Source: Patagioenas fasciata
Lineage: Eukaryota > Chordata > Aves > Columbiformes > Columbidae
Direction of reading: 5' to 3'
Length of the DNA stretch: 64,000 nucleotides
NCBI RefSeq assembly: GCF_037038585.1
Contig: NC_092520.1
Location: 58,928,501 to 58,992,500, forward strand
The position numbers and the translations under genes are program-made. The notes beneath the pieces are model-generated. The model searched no databases. It was given only the letters and a program-made list of their open reading frames with translations, and was not told where the DNA came from. Shown piece by piece: positions 1 through 24,912 of the stretch (positions within the stretch are counted from its first letter, which is position 1; every line of letters begins with the position of its first letter).

Positions 1-291
1 ATATTTGAACTTTTTTTTACTCCAATGGTGTCATGCCAAGCTACACCAGTTTCCATGTGAGCCCTCTACAGGTATTTGCTAGGCAACAGCTTCAACAGCA
101 TTTGTTTCTCCTTACTATTTTGAATAGTACATGCAGGACACATAATGAATCCATAGTTCCAATGGGATTTGATAGTCTGGAGAAATACTGAGGTCCTGCA
201 AAAAACCTACGCTTATCGTAGAAGACATTTGGGGATACAGTTTGTGAGAAAAAAACACAATAGAAATTCTACGTGTAGTGCTGCTTCTTAC

Positions 292-497
292 CTTTTAAAA
301 TATATGGAGACTTTGCAACATGTTTATCTCCAGTTTTGACTTCTATTTTCAGGGTTTTGTAGCTTGCATACATCCTGTATCTCACAAGGAAGGAACCATC
401 TTTCCTGTCTAACACTTGTACACCAATCCGAGTGAACTGTTCATCAGGAGCCGTGATCTTCACCTGGAATGTATTTTCACCCGGTGTTGAAGTGAAC
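292..497 (-). CDS. POGLUT2: POGLUT2 coding exon 2 (filamin-like domain)
   Basis: The acceptor TAG lies at 500-498 and the donor GTAAG at 291-287. Residues include the conserved filamin-like core [20 protein letters not shown]. It leaves one base for the next codon, matching the family's SPYILKG junction. Confidence 0.96.
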
Positions 498-3197
498 CTA
501 CCCAGAGAATAAATGGGAGCTTAATAAAAAAGGAAAAACACAGCAGCTTTCTTAGTCTGATCACTGACAGATTTCCAGTGACCTTACTGAGCCATGCTAG
601 GTCTTTATGAGCACATCCTAATGTTCAAAAGCAAGGCATGATTTTCCCAAAGGGAATTTTGTTAGGCTACCTAAAACATCTCTGTTAGAAGCAGAAGGTA
701 TCAAGAAAGTTCCGTTCAGATACTCAGTAACACAGCTTCAAAATTACTTGGTGCCCTATATGTTGAACAGTGTTGGAAATACAGTCTTTGATTACATGAG
801 AACAGAGCACCTTTAGAAATTCAGCATAGTTTTTAATTACGAGTAGCTCAAGTGTAAAATGATGGGAAGGTAGAGAACATGCAGATATATAAATCTTGGT
901 GGATGTATCTTGGTGTCCTGCCCCATAGCAACAGGAAAAGAGGCAATGGTTTTAAACTGAAAAAGGGTAGATTTAGATTAGATATAAGGATTAAATTCTT
1001 CACCATGAAGGTGGTGAGGCACGGGAACAGGTTGCCCAGAGAAGTTGTAGATGCCACATTCCTGGAAGTGTTGAAGGCCAGGCTGGATGGGGCTTTGAGC
1101 AACCTGATCTAGGGAAAGATGTCCCTGTCCATGGCAGGGGAATCAGACTAGATGATCTTTAAAAGTCTCTTCCAACCCAAACCATTCTATGATTCTCTAA
1201 AAAAATACCAGAATAAGCTTCACTTTAGCAGCTTAATAAGTCTGTTATTTTACATACAGGAACAAAATATTTCCAGCTTACTTTATTTTCCAGGTATTAT
1301 TTAAGGAAGTGAAGAACAAAGTTAAACTTCTAAATCATCATGGTAGCTCATACAGGGGGAAAAAAAAAAAAATATTGCAAATGCGATATTTTGGTAGGGA
1401 AAAAACATTATAGTGGGATCATGTAATTCAATGTGTATGTATGACATTTTGGTAAAATTCGTCATACATCAGTTGCAGAAAAATCTCCATAAAACCATAA
1501 AATAATTTGAAAAATAATGAAGTTATCACATATCATAGAGGTATTAATAAAATTAGCACAATCAAAATGCTGCATCTGCCAATTTTCTTCCAACTCTTTA
1601 AACATGGTCCCAAATATGTAGGGAAAGTTTGGGATAAAGAGAGTTGGTGGGAGTGGCTGGACTGACAGATTACAGCCCAGCAGTCTCATCACCTTTCCCG
1701 AAACTTGGCCAGACATACTAGAGAGCTGCCAGTTCAACTAGACACAGGAAATATTTACTGCCCAAGATAAACTGAATTGGCAGCTTCCAGACTTGTGTGT
1801 CCCATGGTGCATCTAATCTGGACAATGTGGATGGAGCACTCTCCTACCTAGCTTGTACAGTCAAGGTTTCTTTCCTGTAGAAATGTAAAGCCATGAGCGT
1901 CCTCTAAAAGTTTACTTAATTTGTTCATATGAAATTTATCTAATGGCCTACAGAGTACTTCCTAAATGATTCTACTGATCTTGTGCCTATGTGTCTAGGA
2001 GAAATACTGATGTTCCCAACAATGGAACCAAGCAGGACACCTGAGCAGGTATATAATAAATGTATTATTGCAAAGGTGTTGACAAAGTAGAATAAATCAT
2101 AAATTGTTCATAGAATGCCCTTAGTTGGAAGGGACCCACAAGGATCATCAAGTCCAGCTCCTGTCCCTGCACAGGACAACCCCACAGTTCACACCATGTG
2201 TCTGAGGGCATTGTCCAGTCTTTTCTTGAACACTGTCAGGCTTGGGGCCATGACACCTCCCTGGGAAGCCTGTTCCAGTGCTCCACCACCCTCTGGGGGA
2301 AGAACCTTTTCCTAAAGTCCAACCTAAACCTTCCCTGGCACATCTTCCTGCCATTCCCTCAGGTTCTGTCATTGGTCACTAAAGAGAAGAGTTCGGAGCC
2401 TGCCTGTTCCCCTCCCCTTGTGAGGAAAATATAGCCGCCATGAGGTCTTCTCTCAGTCTCTGTCTCCAATTATTGATTGGACCAATACATGTGTTTTGCT
2501 GTTGAACATTTTCATCATAGTTTCTTTCCTCATCTCAGCCCCTTGAGCAGTTATTTGGTACTCCTAAAAAGATTAATTAACATTTTTAAAGTGATAAAGA
2601 GAAAAATTCACGGGGGCGGGAGCCTTCAGCACCAGTAGTTTCCTTTTCTGCAAGAAAACCCCATGTGAATTTCTGCCTACAAGGCGGAGGTGTCGGGGGC
2701 ACAGGCAGGGAATCTCAGCCCCGCCGAGGCCGGGCCGGGCCGGGCAGCCGCTGCTGTTCCGGGCGGGGAGCAGGACGCTTCGCTCCCTCACGAAAAATCC
2801 AGCAAGTACGATTTTGACCTAGAGCCCGCAAATATTTAAGTGACTGCCCAACGTGGAGGGGGTGGCGGTGCCCGGGGAAGGGCGCGTAAAAAGCTCTGCC
2901 GCTCCCCGCCCGATCCCTTCAGCCTCCCAAGCGGGACAGGGGTGGGAACGTGACTTTGTAACCGATCTCTCGGATTTTTTTTCTGCCCGCAACCGAAGTC
3001 TCCGTGAAAAGCAGCCGCCGCCGCGCTTACCTCTGCCCTTCGGCATCCACGGCCTGCACGTAAAAGTAGCGAGCGGGGAGCGCAGCCTCCGCCCGCAGCC
3101 CGGGCCCCCATACCGCGCTGCGCTCGGGGCTCGGCCGGCCGCCCCCGCCCGCCGCAACGGCTCCTAGGGCGAGGCAGAGCGGCCACAGCCCACGCAT
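292..3197 (-). CDS. POGLUT2: POGLUT2 (KDELC1), first two coding exons, gene continues off the left edge
   Basis: ER-resident protein O-glucosyltransferase 2, which adds O-glucose to EGF repeats of secreted and Notch-type proteins (family knowledge). Seen here: exon 1 (3031-3197) and exon 2 (292-497), joined in phase (AG|G). They encode an N-terminal signal peptide (starts [17 protein letters not shown]), then the start of the filamin-type domain with [20 protein letters not shown] in exon 1 and [20 protein letters not shown] in exon 2, ending SPYILKG. The match to human KDELC1 is close over the whole stretch. The start is the only ATG that gives a hydrophobic leader in frame. The catalytic glycosyltransferase domain and C-terminal KDEL-like signal lie outside the window. 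The CpG island over exon 1 is its promoter, and BIVM runs the opposite way from the same side. Confidence 0.95.
878..1197 (+). mobile_element. CR1 LINE 3' tail (POGLUT2 intron 1)
   Basis: 5'-truncated CR1. Recognised by the run 'gaacaggttgcccagagaag', then 'tagatgatctttaaaagtct' and the terminal ATTCTATGATTCT repeat at about 1185-1197. It is diverged and has no intact reading frame. Confidence 0.85.
2108..2466 (-). mobile_element. CR1 LINE 3' tail, reverse orientation
   Basis: Starts with the reverse-complemented terminal repeat (CATAGAATG) and 'gttggaagggacccacaagg', followed by the usual CR1 3' coding remnant ('gcctgttccagtgctccacc'). It lies in POGLUT2 intron 1, just outside the CpG island. 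Confidence 0.88.
3031..3197 (-). CDS. POGLUT2: POGLUT2 coding exon 1
   Basis: The ATG is at 3197-3195 and the donor GTAAGC begins at 3030. It encodes residues 1-55 plus two bases: signal peptide, a Gly-rich stretch, and the start of the filamin-like domain. The exon is very GC-rich and lies inside the CpG island. Confidence 0.93.
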
Positions 3198-3500
3198 TTA
3201 CAGCGCTTCCCCCGACGGAGAAACACCGCCGGGGCGCGGGAAGGGGCGCAGCCGGGACCTTCCTCCTGCCCTCACCGTGGCACCAGGGAGTCCCGCCCTC
3301 GGCGCGGCTGCATGGGGTGGGGGCCTGGGCGGGGAGGATCGCGGGGCCTCTGCCGCCCTGACTCTGGACCCGGCTGCCTGCTTGGCTCCTCACGGTACCA
3401 TCCCCGCGGCGGCCGAGCGGAGCGGAGCGGGGCGAAGCACGCCTCTCCTTCCGCGGGAGCGGGGCGGACGGCGCCGCACTTCCCGCGCCGAGCGGCGCTG

Positions 3501-3516
3501 CCGGGAGCCGTAGTCC
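3501..3516 (-). promoter_or_regulatory. Possible THAP11/ZNF143-type site in the shared promoter
   Basis: On the minus strand it reads GGACTACGGCTCCCGG, close to the ACTACA..TCCC motif common in bidirectional housekeeping promoters. The motif match is approximate. It is about 300 bp upstream of the POGLUT2 start codon. Confidence 0.35.
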
Positions 3517-3660
3517 GGCTGAGAGGCAGTTGGAAGCGGTTGGCGGCAGTTAACGGCCCACGCCGGGTCAGCGCGGAGCTGCCTCAGTCCCGGAGAGGCC
3601 CGCCGGCTCCAGGGACTCCGCCGGGACCTACCACCGGGATCACCTCAGCGGAAGGGGACT

Positions 3661-4248
3661 TGGTAAGAGGCACAAAAATCTTTCAGAAACCCCCAGGCAT
3701 AATGTAGCAAGACTAAGCTTAATGTAGCAAGGCTAGGCATAATGTAACAGAAATCTAACAGAAACAATAGCTCTATACGGACATGAGGCAAAGCGGGATG
3801 TCTTCGGTTTGCAAGCTGGGAAGCGTAATGTTGCACTAAATGAAGAAAGAGTTACATGGCTTTTGCTGAGTAGCTGCACAAAATGACACCACGTGTACTC
3901 AAGAAATTAGGTCAAGAAGCTGACTCTGGGGGTGGCACCAGGCCACGAAGACAAGAAGGCACCACCAGGGACCCCTGATGAAGACTCCAGAACACCAAAG
4001 ATGGACTGCCAGCAAAGGGCAGGGTTATGGAAATAATTTATATTTAAAGTTATGTGTAATGCATTAACTAAGCAGTAGAAACAAATGAATATGCAATAGG
4101 TGTATGTAATAAATACCAAGAAGTGTGAATCATGCGCACGCTCGATTAGAGGAGTAATCCTCCAAGCGTCTGGCACGCTGCAATGAAAGTGCCTGCTTTT
4201 TAATGCTTTCAAAACAGCATTAGTCTTTTTGCTGACTTTTCAGTATCA
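3661..4248 (+). mobile_element. Fossil solo LTR, family A copy 1
   Basis: A 588-bp block that recurs at 25450-26031. It begins TGGTAAGA and ends TATCA, so it has TG...CA ends, and carries an AATAAA near two thirds of its length. GACT on both sides (3657-3660 and 4249-4252) fits a 4-bp target duplication, which would suit a class I-like retroviral LTR. The family is not identified by name. It holds no coding part and looks like a solo LTR. The two copies are clearly diverged by eye, so it is old. Confidence 0.7.
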
Positions 4249-4324
4249 GACTGGGGAAAGCTGCCTCTGCCCGTGTCTCTGACTTGGGCATCCAGATATG
4301 TCGGTGTCACCGTTTTCTCCATGT

Positions 4325-4846
4325 CATGAACTTGAGTGCTGCCATGAGTCAGCAGTGTGCCCTGGCAGCCAAGAGGGCCGCCAGTGTCCTGGGGTGCATC
4401 AAGCACAGCATTGCCAGCCGGGCAAGGGAGGTGATTGTCCCGCTCTGCACTGGTGCGGCCTCACCTGGAGCACTGTGTGCAGTTCCGGGCACCACAAGAT
4501 AAAAAAGATATAAAGCTACTGGAGAGTGTCCAGAAGAGAAGCCATGAAGTTGATGAAAGTTTTGGAGGGGAAGCTTTATGAGGAGTGGCTAAAGTAATTT
4601 GGTTTGTTCAGCCTGCAGGAGACTAAGAGGAGACCTAATCACACTCTACGGCTTCCTCACAAGGGGAGGAGGGGGTACAGGCACCAAATTATCCTCTTTA
4701 GTGATCAATGGCAGAACCCAAGGGAATGGCAGGAAGATGTGCCAGGGGAGGTTTAGGTTGGACATTAGGAAAAGGTTCTTCTCCCAGAGGGTGGTGGAGC
4801 ACTGGAACAGGCTCCCCAGGGAGGTGTCCCAGGGCTAATGAATGTA
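4325..4846 (+). mobile_element. CR1 LINE 3' fragment
   Basis: Contains the CR1 segments 'atgagtcagcagtgtgccct', 'gtgcggcctcacctggagca' and 'tggtggagcactggaacagg'. It stops before the normal CR1 3' terminus, about 37 bp short of the next LTR. The unassigned 4249-4324 may belong to it or be host DNA. Confidence 0.88.
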
Positions 4847-4882
4847 GTCTTTTCCAGCCACCAACCTCATTACAAAACACCT

Positions 4883-5896
4883 TGTGGCAGGATGCAAACC
4901 CCCCTATCTCCCCCTCCTTCCTTCATCATTGAAAGAGTAGACACATCTCCCTCTCTCTCTGCTACTTGAGGCTAACAGCTTTTGTTTGTCCCCAGAGCAC
5001 TCTGGCCAGGGCCATTAGGAGAAGGGAGTGCCAAGGCGCCAGGGAACCGCTGGGCACCCGTGGCCAGCGTGGGGGATGTTTGGAGGCTTCAGGGGCACCC
5101 CACAGCCAGTGTGGGGGTGCAGAGAAGCTGTTGGAATGCCTACAGTCAGATCTGATCAGCCTATAAAAAATGGGACTCTTGTCGAGACTCCGCCCATTGT
5201 CGCGGGTCTCTCGGAGCACGAGATGCTGCCGCCGAGAGTCCCTCTCCCCGGGATGGAGACTCCGCTTGCCTTGCCGCCACGTGTGTGAGTAAAACTTCTC
5301 CTCACAGGACTGTGAGTGTATTTATACTTTCCATGCACATATACACATGTAAAATTAATCCTCGCGTAATCGCAGGTGTATTTTCCTCCCGTGCTTCCAC
5401 ATAAGCACGTGTAACTTTCTGTGCTCAATACGAGCACGTGTATAAATTATTTCCTCGCACAATCATGAGTGTATTTTCCTCCTGTGTTTCCACATAAGCA
5501 CGTGTAATATTCTGTGCACATTTGCACGTGTATTAACCCTCACAGGATTGCGAGTGTATTATAAATTTACCCTCACAGAATCGTGAGTGTACACTTTCCG
5601 TACTCACTATGAGTACGTGTATCTCTTTAAAATAATCCCACACCGTGTACAGGCAAGTGTGTACTCCTCCCGGACTCAGAGACAGCTCCGGCATTGTTTT
5701 GGGTGAAGCCATGTGCATGCACTCTGTGGACCGCCTGTCGTATTAGTTGCTGCCTATTAATAATTTTCCTCAACTGATATCTGAACCTGTATTTAAGTCA
5801 CTTTTGGAGTGCTAAAACTCTGTTTCTCACCGGTTTAATAAAAGTTGTTTTGGACCCTGTTGTCCCTTAAACTAACCTTGGGGTGCCTCCGTGACA
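4883..5896 (+). mobile_element. Fossil solo LTR, family B, with internal hairpin array
   Basis: TG...CA ends (TGTGGCAGGATG at the start, CCGTGACA at the end), flanked by CACCT and TACCT, a probable 5-bp target duplication that would suit an ERVL-like element. A TATA box (TATAAAAAA, 5162) and a poly(A) signal (AATAAA, about 5837) in the right order define U3, R and U5. The region between them is unusually long (about 670 bp) and holds the hairpin array at 5301-5617. I saw no internal retroviral genes. The family name is not known to me. Confidence 0.6.
5301..5617 (+). repeat. Array of about ten short stem-loops, each followed by TGTA
   Basis: Stem-loops of 14-20 nt at 5301-5316, 5361-5376, 5390-5409, 5421-5437, 5454-5469, 5483-5502, 5514-5527, 5539-5554, 5572-5587 and 5599-5617. 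Four are clean: CTCACAG/CTGTGAG, CGTGCTT/AAGCACG, GTGCTC/GAGCAC, CGTACTC/GAGTACG. Every one is followed within 0-1 base by TGTA and then a T-rich spacer. Stems differ in sequence but mostly keep pairing, some by G-U wobble. Confidence 0.75.
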
Positions 5897-7400
5897 TACC
5901 TTAAAAAGTTATCAAGCTCTAGCTTCTAAAGGCACATTTTCTTCTCTCCTGATGTTCCCTTTTACACGATTTTTCAGGACATTCAGCTGTTAGAAGGCTT
6001 GCAATTTCCAGTCTAAAAATTCATGCAGGCCCTAATTTATGTCCATGGCCCCTGAGCTCCTCTTCCTTCCCCATCTTAACTCTCTTGATGTGTTTCACAG
6101 GTTGAAATGCACTCATCAGCTTATATTTTGCTGCATGATACAAGGCAATCTCTTTTAGTAGAAAATAACTTTAAAGATGCTTTTATTTAAAAATAAATTT
6201 TACACCTACAGAATTTGCAGAACATCATTCCTCTTCCTAGCAGGGCAGCATCATCACGTTAAAAAAAGGCACAGCAGAGATGACGTAAAGGTGACACACT
6301 TATACCCCCCTGCCGTTCTCTCCTCCAGCTTTTCTCCCTCACATAAATGCAGCTCAGGGAATCCATGTGGAGATCTGGCACTATTTGTCAGCACCCAAAC
6401 AAGTTGTAAAATAAATCATACAACCTAATTTTAGTCCTGGCTGGCAAAGCAAGCATTGCTGCTATCCTAATGTCTATAATTTGGCTCAGAGAAAAATGCT
6501 TTGGAGGCAGAATTGTTTAATTACTTCAAAGGCTGTTGGCCGACGAAGGCTCAACAGGCTTCCAGCTGGCAAAGGCATGAGGGACACTCTGCATGATGAG
6601 AGGCAGGTTGCCTTGGGATGAAGCCACAACCAATTCTGAATCTGATCTAGGTCTGGTCTTACTTGTGTCCAGGGGGGATGGCAAACTTGGCTGTGCCAAC
6701 AAGCGTGAGAGGACTGCCCTCTGCCTAACTACTGAAAACTATCAAATAAGTATTAACGTCTGAGGAAGCATTTTATTATTTTTTCCATTACTTGCAGCAC
6801 CTCTCACAGAAACTACTGCTGGCAGCAGGGGCTCTGTGGGCTGAGGGCATCATGCTGTAATCACGAGCATCTAATCTTCTGCCAGCAGGACACCATATAA
6901 CTTTTTGATCTTTCTCTGCTTTGGTTTTCATTTAAATTTTTACAACTACTTCATTATTAAAAACAAACATTTAATATTACAAACCTGAATATTTTAAAAT
7001 AAATAATTTTTAAATACTTATGGCAGTACTGAAAATGCTCCATTCATGTCTCCAGTGTCATTGTGTTTGTTCACGTTGAAAATATGATGACTGCAGTGCA
7101 GATGAGATGGGAAATATTGGCAGCAGTTCCACATGCTGTTACCTGAAATAATCTTTTGTTCCTTTATACAGTTTCCCATAAGCATTTTTGTTACACGTAT
7201 TCTCACTACTGTCAGGGAAACAAAGAGAAACCTGGTGCAAATAAAAGATCTGGACGTCTGTCCCCTAGTCCCCAGGAGGAATCCAACACTCACATTTATG
7301 CTCCTACATCTTCCCCACCTTGAACGGGAAGATTTGACCGCGTTAGAGGGCGATACCAAAACTGAGCCAAGATTTGCCGTAAGCCAAACCGAGCCTATTT
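5897..7400. other. Stretch without recognised genes or repeats
   Basis: AT-rich single-copy-looking DNA between LTR B and the second CpG island, probably within the 5' non-coding part of BIVM. No exon with homology, RNA gene or element could be supported. Confidence 0.6.
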
Positions 7401-8760
7401 AACCTAACGAAGCTCGGGGTAGCAGGGCCGGGAGTCCCAGGGCACCGGGCAGAGAAGAGCGGCCTCTGACTTTCCCACATGTTTGGGTCCTGCGCTGGGC
7501 CGTGCGGCAGAGCTCCGGCACCAGCACCCGCAGCCCGACGGCAGGGAAGCACCGACCGCGGGCCCCGGTACGCGGGAGCGCCCGCATTTCAGGAGGCTGC
7601 GGTGAGGGCGGGGGGTGACCCCGCGGCTGCCGGGGCCGCAGTTTCGGCTGTCGCCTGTTCCGGAGCTGGGCAGCTTCACTGCCAGGGATGACCGCCGGCG
7701 ATGGGTAACTTATATCAGGATTTTCTGCGGTCACGTACCCATTACTCATCGCAGCTTCACGTTCTGCACCTGGAGCTCCCTGTCCCCACCAGGTAACGCT
7801 GCGCGTCCCGCTCCTCCCCCTCAGGCAGTGCCTCCTCTCGCTCTCTCATCTACCTCCCGCCTTTCCCGAATCCCCGTGCAGCACCCAGAGCCTCACCTCG
7901 GCGGGCAGGGGAAAGCGCTTCCCAGCCCCGGTCAGTCCGGGGGAGCGCAGCCGCCAGCCGGGGTACGCACGGCTGCCCCCGCGGGCCGACCCTCATCGCC
8001 ATCCACGAGATCCTTCCTCCCTCCCGCCTGTGGGCCAGAGGCGGAGGAGACCATGAGGGCGAAGACGGGGGGGGTACGACACAAGGTTAAATATGCGTCT
8101 CTCACAGCGCCAAGGTGTAGTCGCTTGCACCGCCGTCAGACGCGCAGGCGGCTGCTCTCACACACCGTGAGAGGCCGCAGCGGGAGGACGGTCGCCGCCG
8201 CCAGGCCGCCCCGCGCCTCCCCCCCTGCCGGCCGCGAGAGTTGGTGCCGGCCGGCGGCACTGAGGAAGCGGGGGGCGGTGGGGGCGCAGGTGAGCCCACG
8301 GCGCGGCACCCTCCCCCCGCGCGCCGTGTCTGCTTCCGGCGCGGTGGCGTCCCCGCTCCGCCGCGGCCGGGGGAGGCGACGCAGGCGGGCGCCGCGCAGG
8401 TAACGGATCGGGAGCGCGGGCCGAGCCGCCGCCATTCCCTTCTGCCCCCACTGCTGGCTGCCCCCGCACCGCCGGCCTTCGCAGGCGCTGTGGGAGAGAA
8501 CAGGCCCGCCCTCCCGCCGAGCCGCAGGCCTTTCTCGCAACCCGAGGCTGTTCACTCTGGAAGCAACTGTCGGCGGCGCGGGGGGCGGACCCACGGAGCC
8601 GCGCCAAGGTCTCGATTGGCGGTGCCTCAGCCCTCCCGCCCCTCCCCGGTGCTGGGCCCCGGTGTCCCGCACCCCGTGGGCAGTTGGGCGGGTTCCCGAG
8701 TGGGTGAATCCACACGGAGGTGAGGAGAGCAGGTTGTTCCGGGGCTGGGCGCCGCTGGGC
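7400..8760. promoter_or_regulatory. Second CpG island, possible alternative BIVM promoter/first exon
   Basis: About 1.3 kb of GC-rich, CpG-dense DNA upstream of BIVM coding exon 1. No recognisable protein is encoded; long open frames here fit GC-rich sequence alone. Good plus-strand splice donors follow CAG or GAG at 8288 (GTGAGC), 8401 (GTAACG) and 8720 (GTGAGG), so a non-coding BIVM first exon could end at any of them. Confidence 0.5.
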
Positions 8761-9039
8761 TGTGTTCATTGCCAGCAGCTGCGGAGTACGTGCGTGTGTT
8801 TTGCTATTGCCTTGTAACCTTTCAAGTAGAGCCCTGCTTGTGTTTGGTCTCAAGACGCGCTCTGGCAGAGACACGCGCTGTTGGTTTGTGTTCCGTGACC
8901 AGAAGTCGGTGTCGCAGGATTCTGCTCTTCAGTGAAACTCCTGCCTCCGGCGTGCCAGGTTTCCCATCTGCTGTGTGTGTCTTCACACCACAGACGTGCA
9001 AGCTGCTGAAATGATGGATAATGAGTACTGTCAATTTGC

Positions 9040-9068
9040 TTTTTTTTTTTTTTTTTTAAAAAAAAAAA
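9040..9068. repeat. Poly(T)/poly(A) fold-back tract
   Basis: A run of T (9040-9057) followed at once by a run of A (9058-9068). Simple sequence in the BIVM 5' intron. Confidence 0.8.
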
Positions 9069-9740
9069 TCACTAAAAGCAAGCCAGCCTTCTAAGTTTGT
9101 TTTTGGTAATTCTTAGCAACTATAAACAAAATCTGATGCTTTGCTTTCTCACATCTTGAAGAATTGGAGGCGCATAAAAATAAAAGGGAACGCTTAACAG
9201 CCGTGTGAGGACAGGAGTGGAACAGATTGAGGGTAGTAGTGTCAGTTTACAGTCAACAGAGGTAATAGTTACTGTAATTTTTTGTAAGCTTGAACTTAAC
9301 TTTCAGCAAACATGCAGGATTCTTCAGAATGAAGTGATTTTAGGTTACTGTCTCTCTGATTTATTAATTTGCATGAATTAGTTTGTGCTCCACATATGCA
9401 AAGTGTTGTGACTATAATAGAAGTAGTCAACCACAGTTATGTAAATGTAGGAAAGTTTTTGGTTTAGTTTTGTTTTTCTTTTTACTCCTGTATTGCTTCA
9501 CAAGTGTAATCACTCATGTTGTATTCACTGTCATTACCACTATCATGTGGTATCACTATGGTGTATGGTGTGGGCACCTCACACCTCTTAAGTACGTCTA
9601 GAATTCTACAAAGACACGGTGTGTGTTGTGATGTATCTGTAAAGGTATTTCAGCTTTTATTGTATATGAGTTCATAGATAAGCTTTGTGTATATTTTATA
9701 TTGATTGAGACACTTGTACTAACTTGTCATTTTCTTTCAG

Positions 9741-9855
9741 GTACCTTATCAATAGCTTGCAGAGACAATGGAGGCAATGATGCAAACTCTGTTGTAATTA
9801 AAACATAAAGAAAAAAATATTCTTAGCTGTACCATACTCTTTTCAGTATCATTCA
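9741..9855 (+). other. BIVM: Probable BIVM 5' UTR exon sequence with small upstream ORF
   Basis: Two acceptors precede the BIVM start codon: TTTCTTTCAG ending at 9740 and CTCTTTTCAG ending at 9846. If the first is used, the leader includes a nine-codon upstream ORF (9768-9797). Which acceptor is used cannot be told from sequence. Confidence 0.5.
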
Positions 9856-23714
<13,859 letters not shown>

Positions 23715-24906
23715 AATTAACTTCAGAGAATGGAGTTGATATCTTAAAGTTAGTTTTAATCAAGACATATTAGGGGTTATTAGTCTTAGAATGCATATGA
23801 ATAGAAATTATGGTATAAGATACAGCTTCGTAATTGTTAAATACAACTGATGATACGGTTGTAATGGATGAGATCTGTATAAATTCACAGAAAAGCACAG
23901 ATTATTGTAGTTTTGCAATCAAAAGTATGACAGAAAAATCAATCATTTCTTCTGAAATAATTGTGCTGTGTCCAGATCCGTGAAAACAGAAAAGCAGATT
24001 GAAATTAGTCAAAGTAATAAACAGACTTCATTGAAAATACTTTGTATTCAAAAGCATGAACATTTATTACATGACTTTATAAAAAGGGTTATTCTTCAAA
24101 TGATATAAGGATCAAGTAACCATTGCCTTCCTTTTTAACACTCCATTTTATGAAGGCTGCCCATATCCAGTGAAAATTAAAAAATCACATAGGTTAGAAA
24201 ACCTCATCAGATTTCTGAAGTGAATGTACATTCCCCATTTAGTTCCCAGTAGACTTCTGTCAGATAATCATATTTTGTCAAGTAGATCTCAGTTACTTTT
24301 CCAGTAGCTAGATGACTGTTTTAGACTGAGAGGAACTGCCTGTGGCAGGGAAAGTTTGAGGACAGACCCTCTTTCTTGCTTTTGCTCTGTGGGTACAGTG
24401 GCTGAATTCTTATCCTGGAGCCTCTTGAGAGCACAGACTCGCTTAACACAAGCTTGTGAAATTTGGTATTAAAAAACTGCGTTTACCATTAACCAAATGA
24501 GCTAGCTGAACATTGTGTTCTGTTGGCAGTTCTTGTCCTTGTTCAGTCTTAAAACCTGTTGTCATTTTTTTCCTGCTCTTTTAATTTTGTATGAAGAGGA
24601 TGCAAGTGCCGAAAACTGCTGGCAGCCCTAATGATATACCTCTCAGCCAGCAAACAATTAAAGCTTTTTCAGGTGTCCTTCTGCAGTCTCTTTCTTATTT
24701 TCACCCTCCTCCTCCAATTTGAAATTCATTCAGTTGTTTGCCCAAACACATCTCAACAGTTGTAGCTTTATGCATACAGACGTTAATTCATACTTGCTCA
24801 AGTATTAATTTTTTGACATTAAAAGATTTGTCATGGAATGCAGGGGTTTTGTAGGTTGCTGCTTTTGTTAACCAAAAATGGGAAACTTTTAGTCTTTTGT
24901 TCATTC

Positions 24907-24912
24907 AATAAA
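24907..24912 (+). terminator. BIVM: Candidate BIVM poly(A) signal
   Basis: AATAAA followed by a T/GT-rich stretch (TTTGTTGTTTGCTTTT), about 1.2 kb after the BIVM stop codon. This is the best-looking candidate before the LTR at 25450. Confidence 0.5.

Larger units (their letters stand above)
498..3030 (-). other. POGLUT2: POGLUT2 intron 1
   Basis: Contains the two CR1 tails and the CpG-island shoulder. In the remaining sequence (1200-2100) I see no exon, RNA gene or further repeat. Confidence 0.85.
2680..3660. promoter_or_regulatory. CpG island, probable POGLUT2/BIVM head-to-head promoter
   Basis: Dense CpG and GC content over about 1 kb, covering POGLUT2 exon 1 and ending abruptly where the LTR at 3661 starts. 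In human the two genes are head-to-head (recalled), so this is probably a bidirectional promoter. The BIVM transcription start itself cannot be placed from sequence. Confidence 0.75.

Noticed and set aside
848-1112. Overlapping 77- and 84-codon frames on opposite strands
   Set aside because: Both lie in a CR1 tail.
2836-3393. 185-codon minus-strand frame over POGLUT2 exon 1
   Set aside because: It is in a different frame from the recognised POGLUT2 peptide and has no homology.
5156-5437. 93-codon minus-strand frame across the hairpin array
   Set aside because: It runs through short inverted repeats in a non-coding LTR and has no homology.
7615-8403. 262-codon open frame on the plus strand
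   Set aside because: Pro/Arg/Ala-rich composition typical of a CpG island read in frame; overlapping open frames exist on both strands and no homology is recognised.
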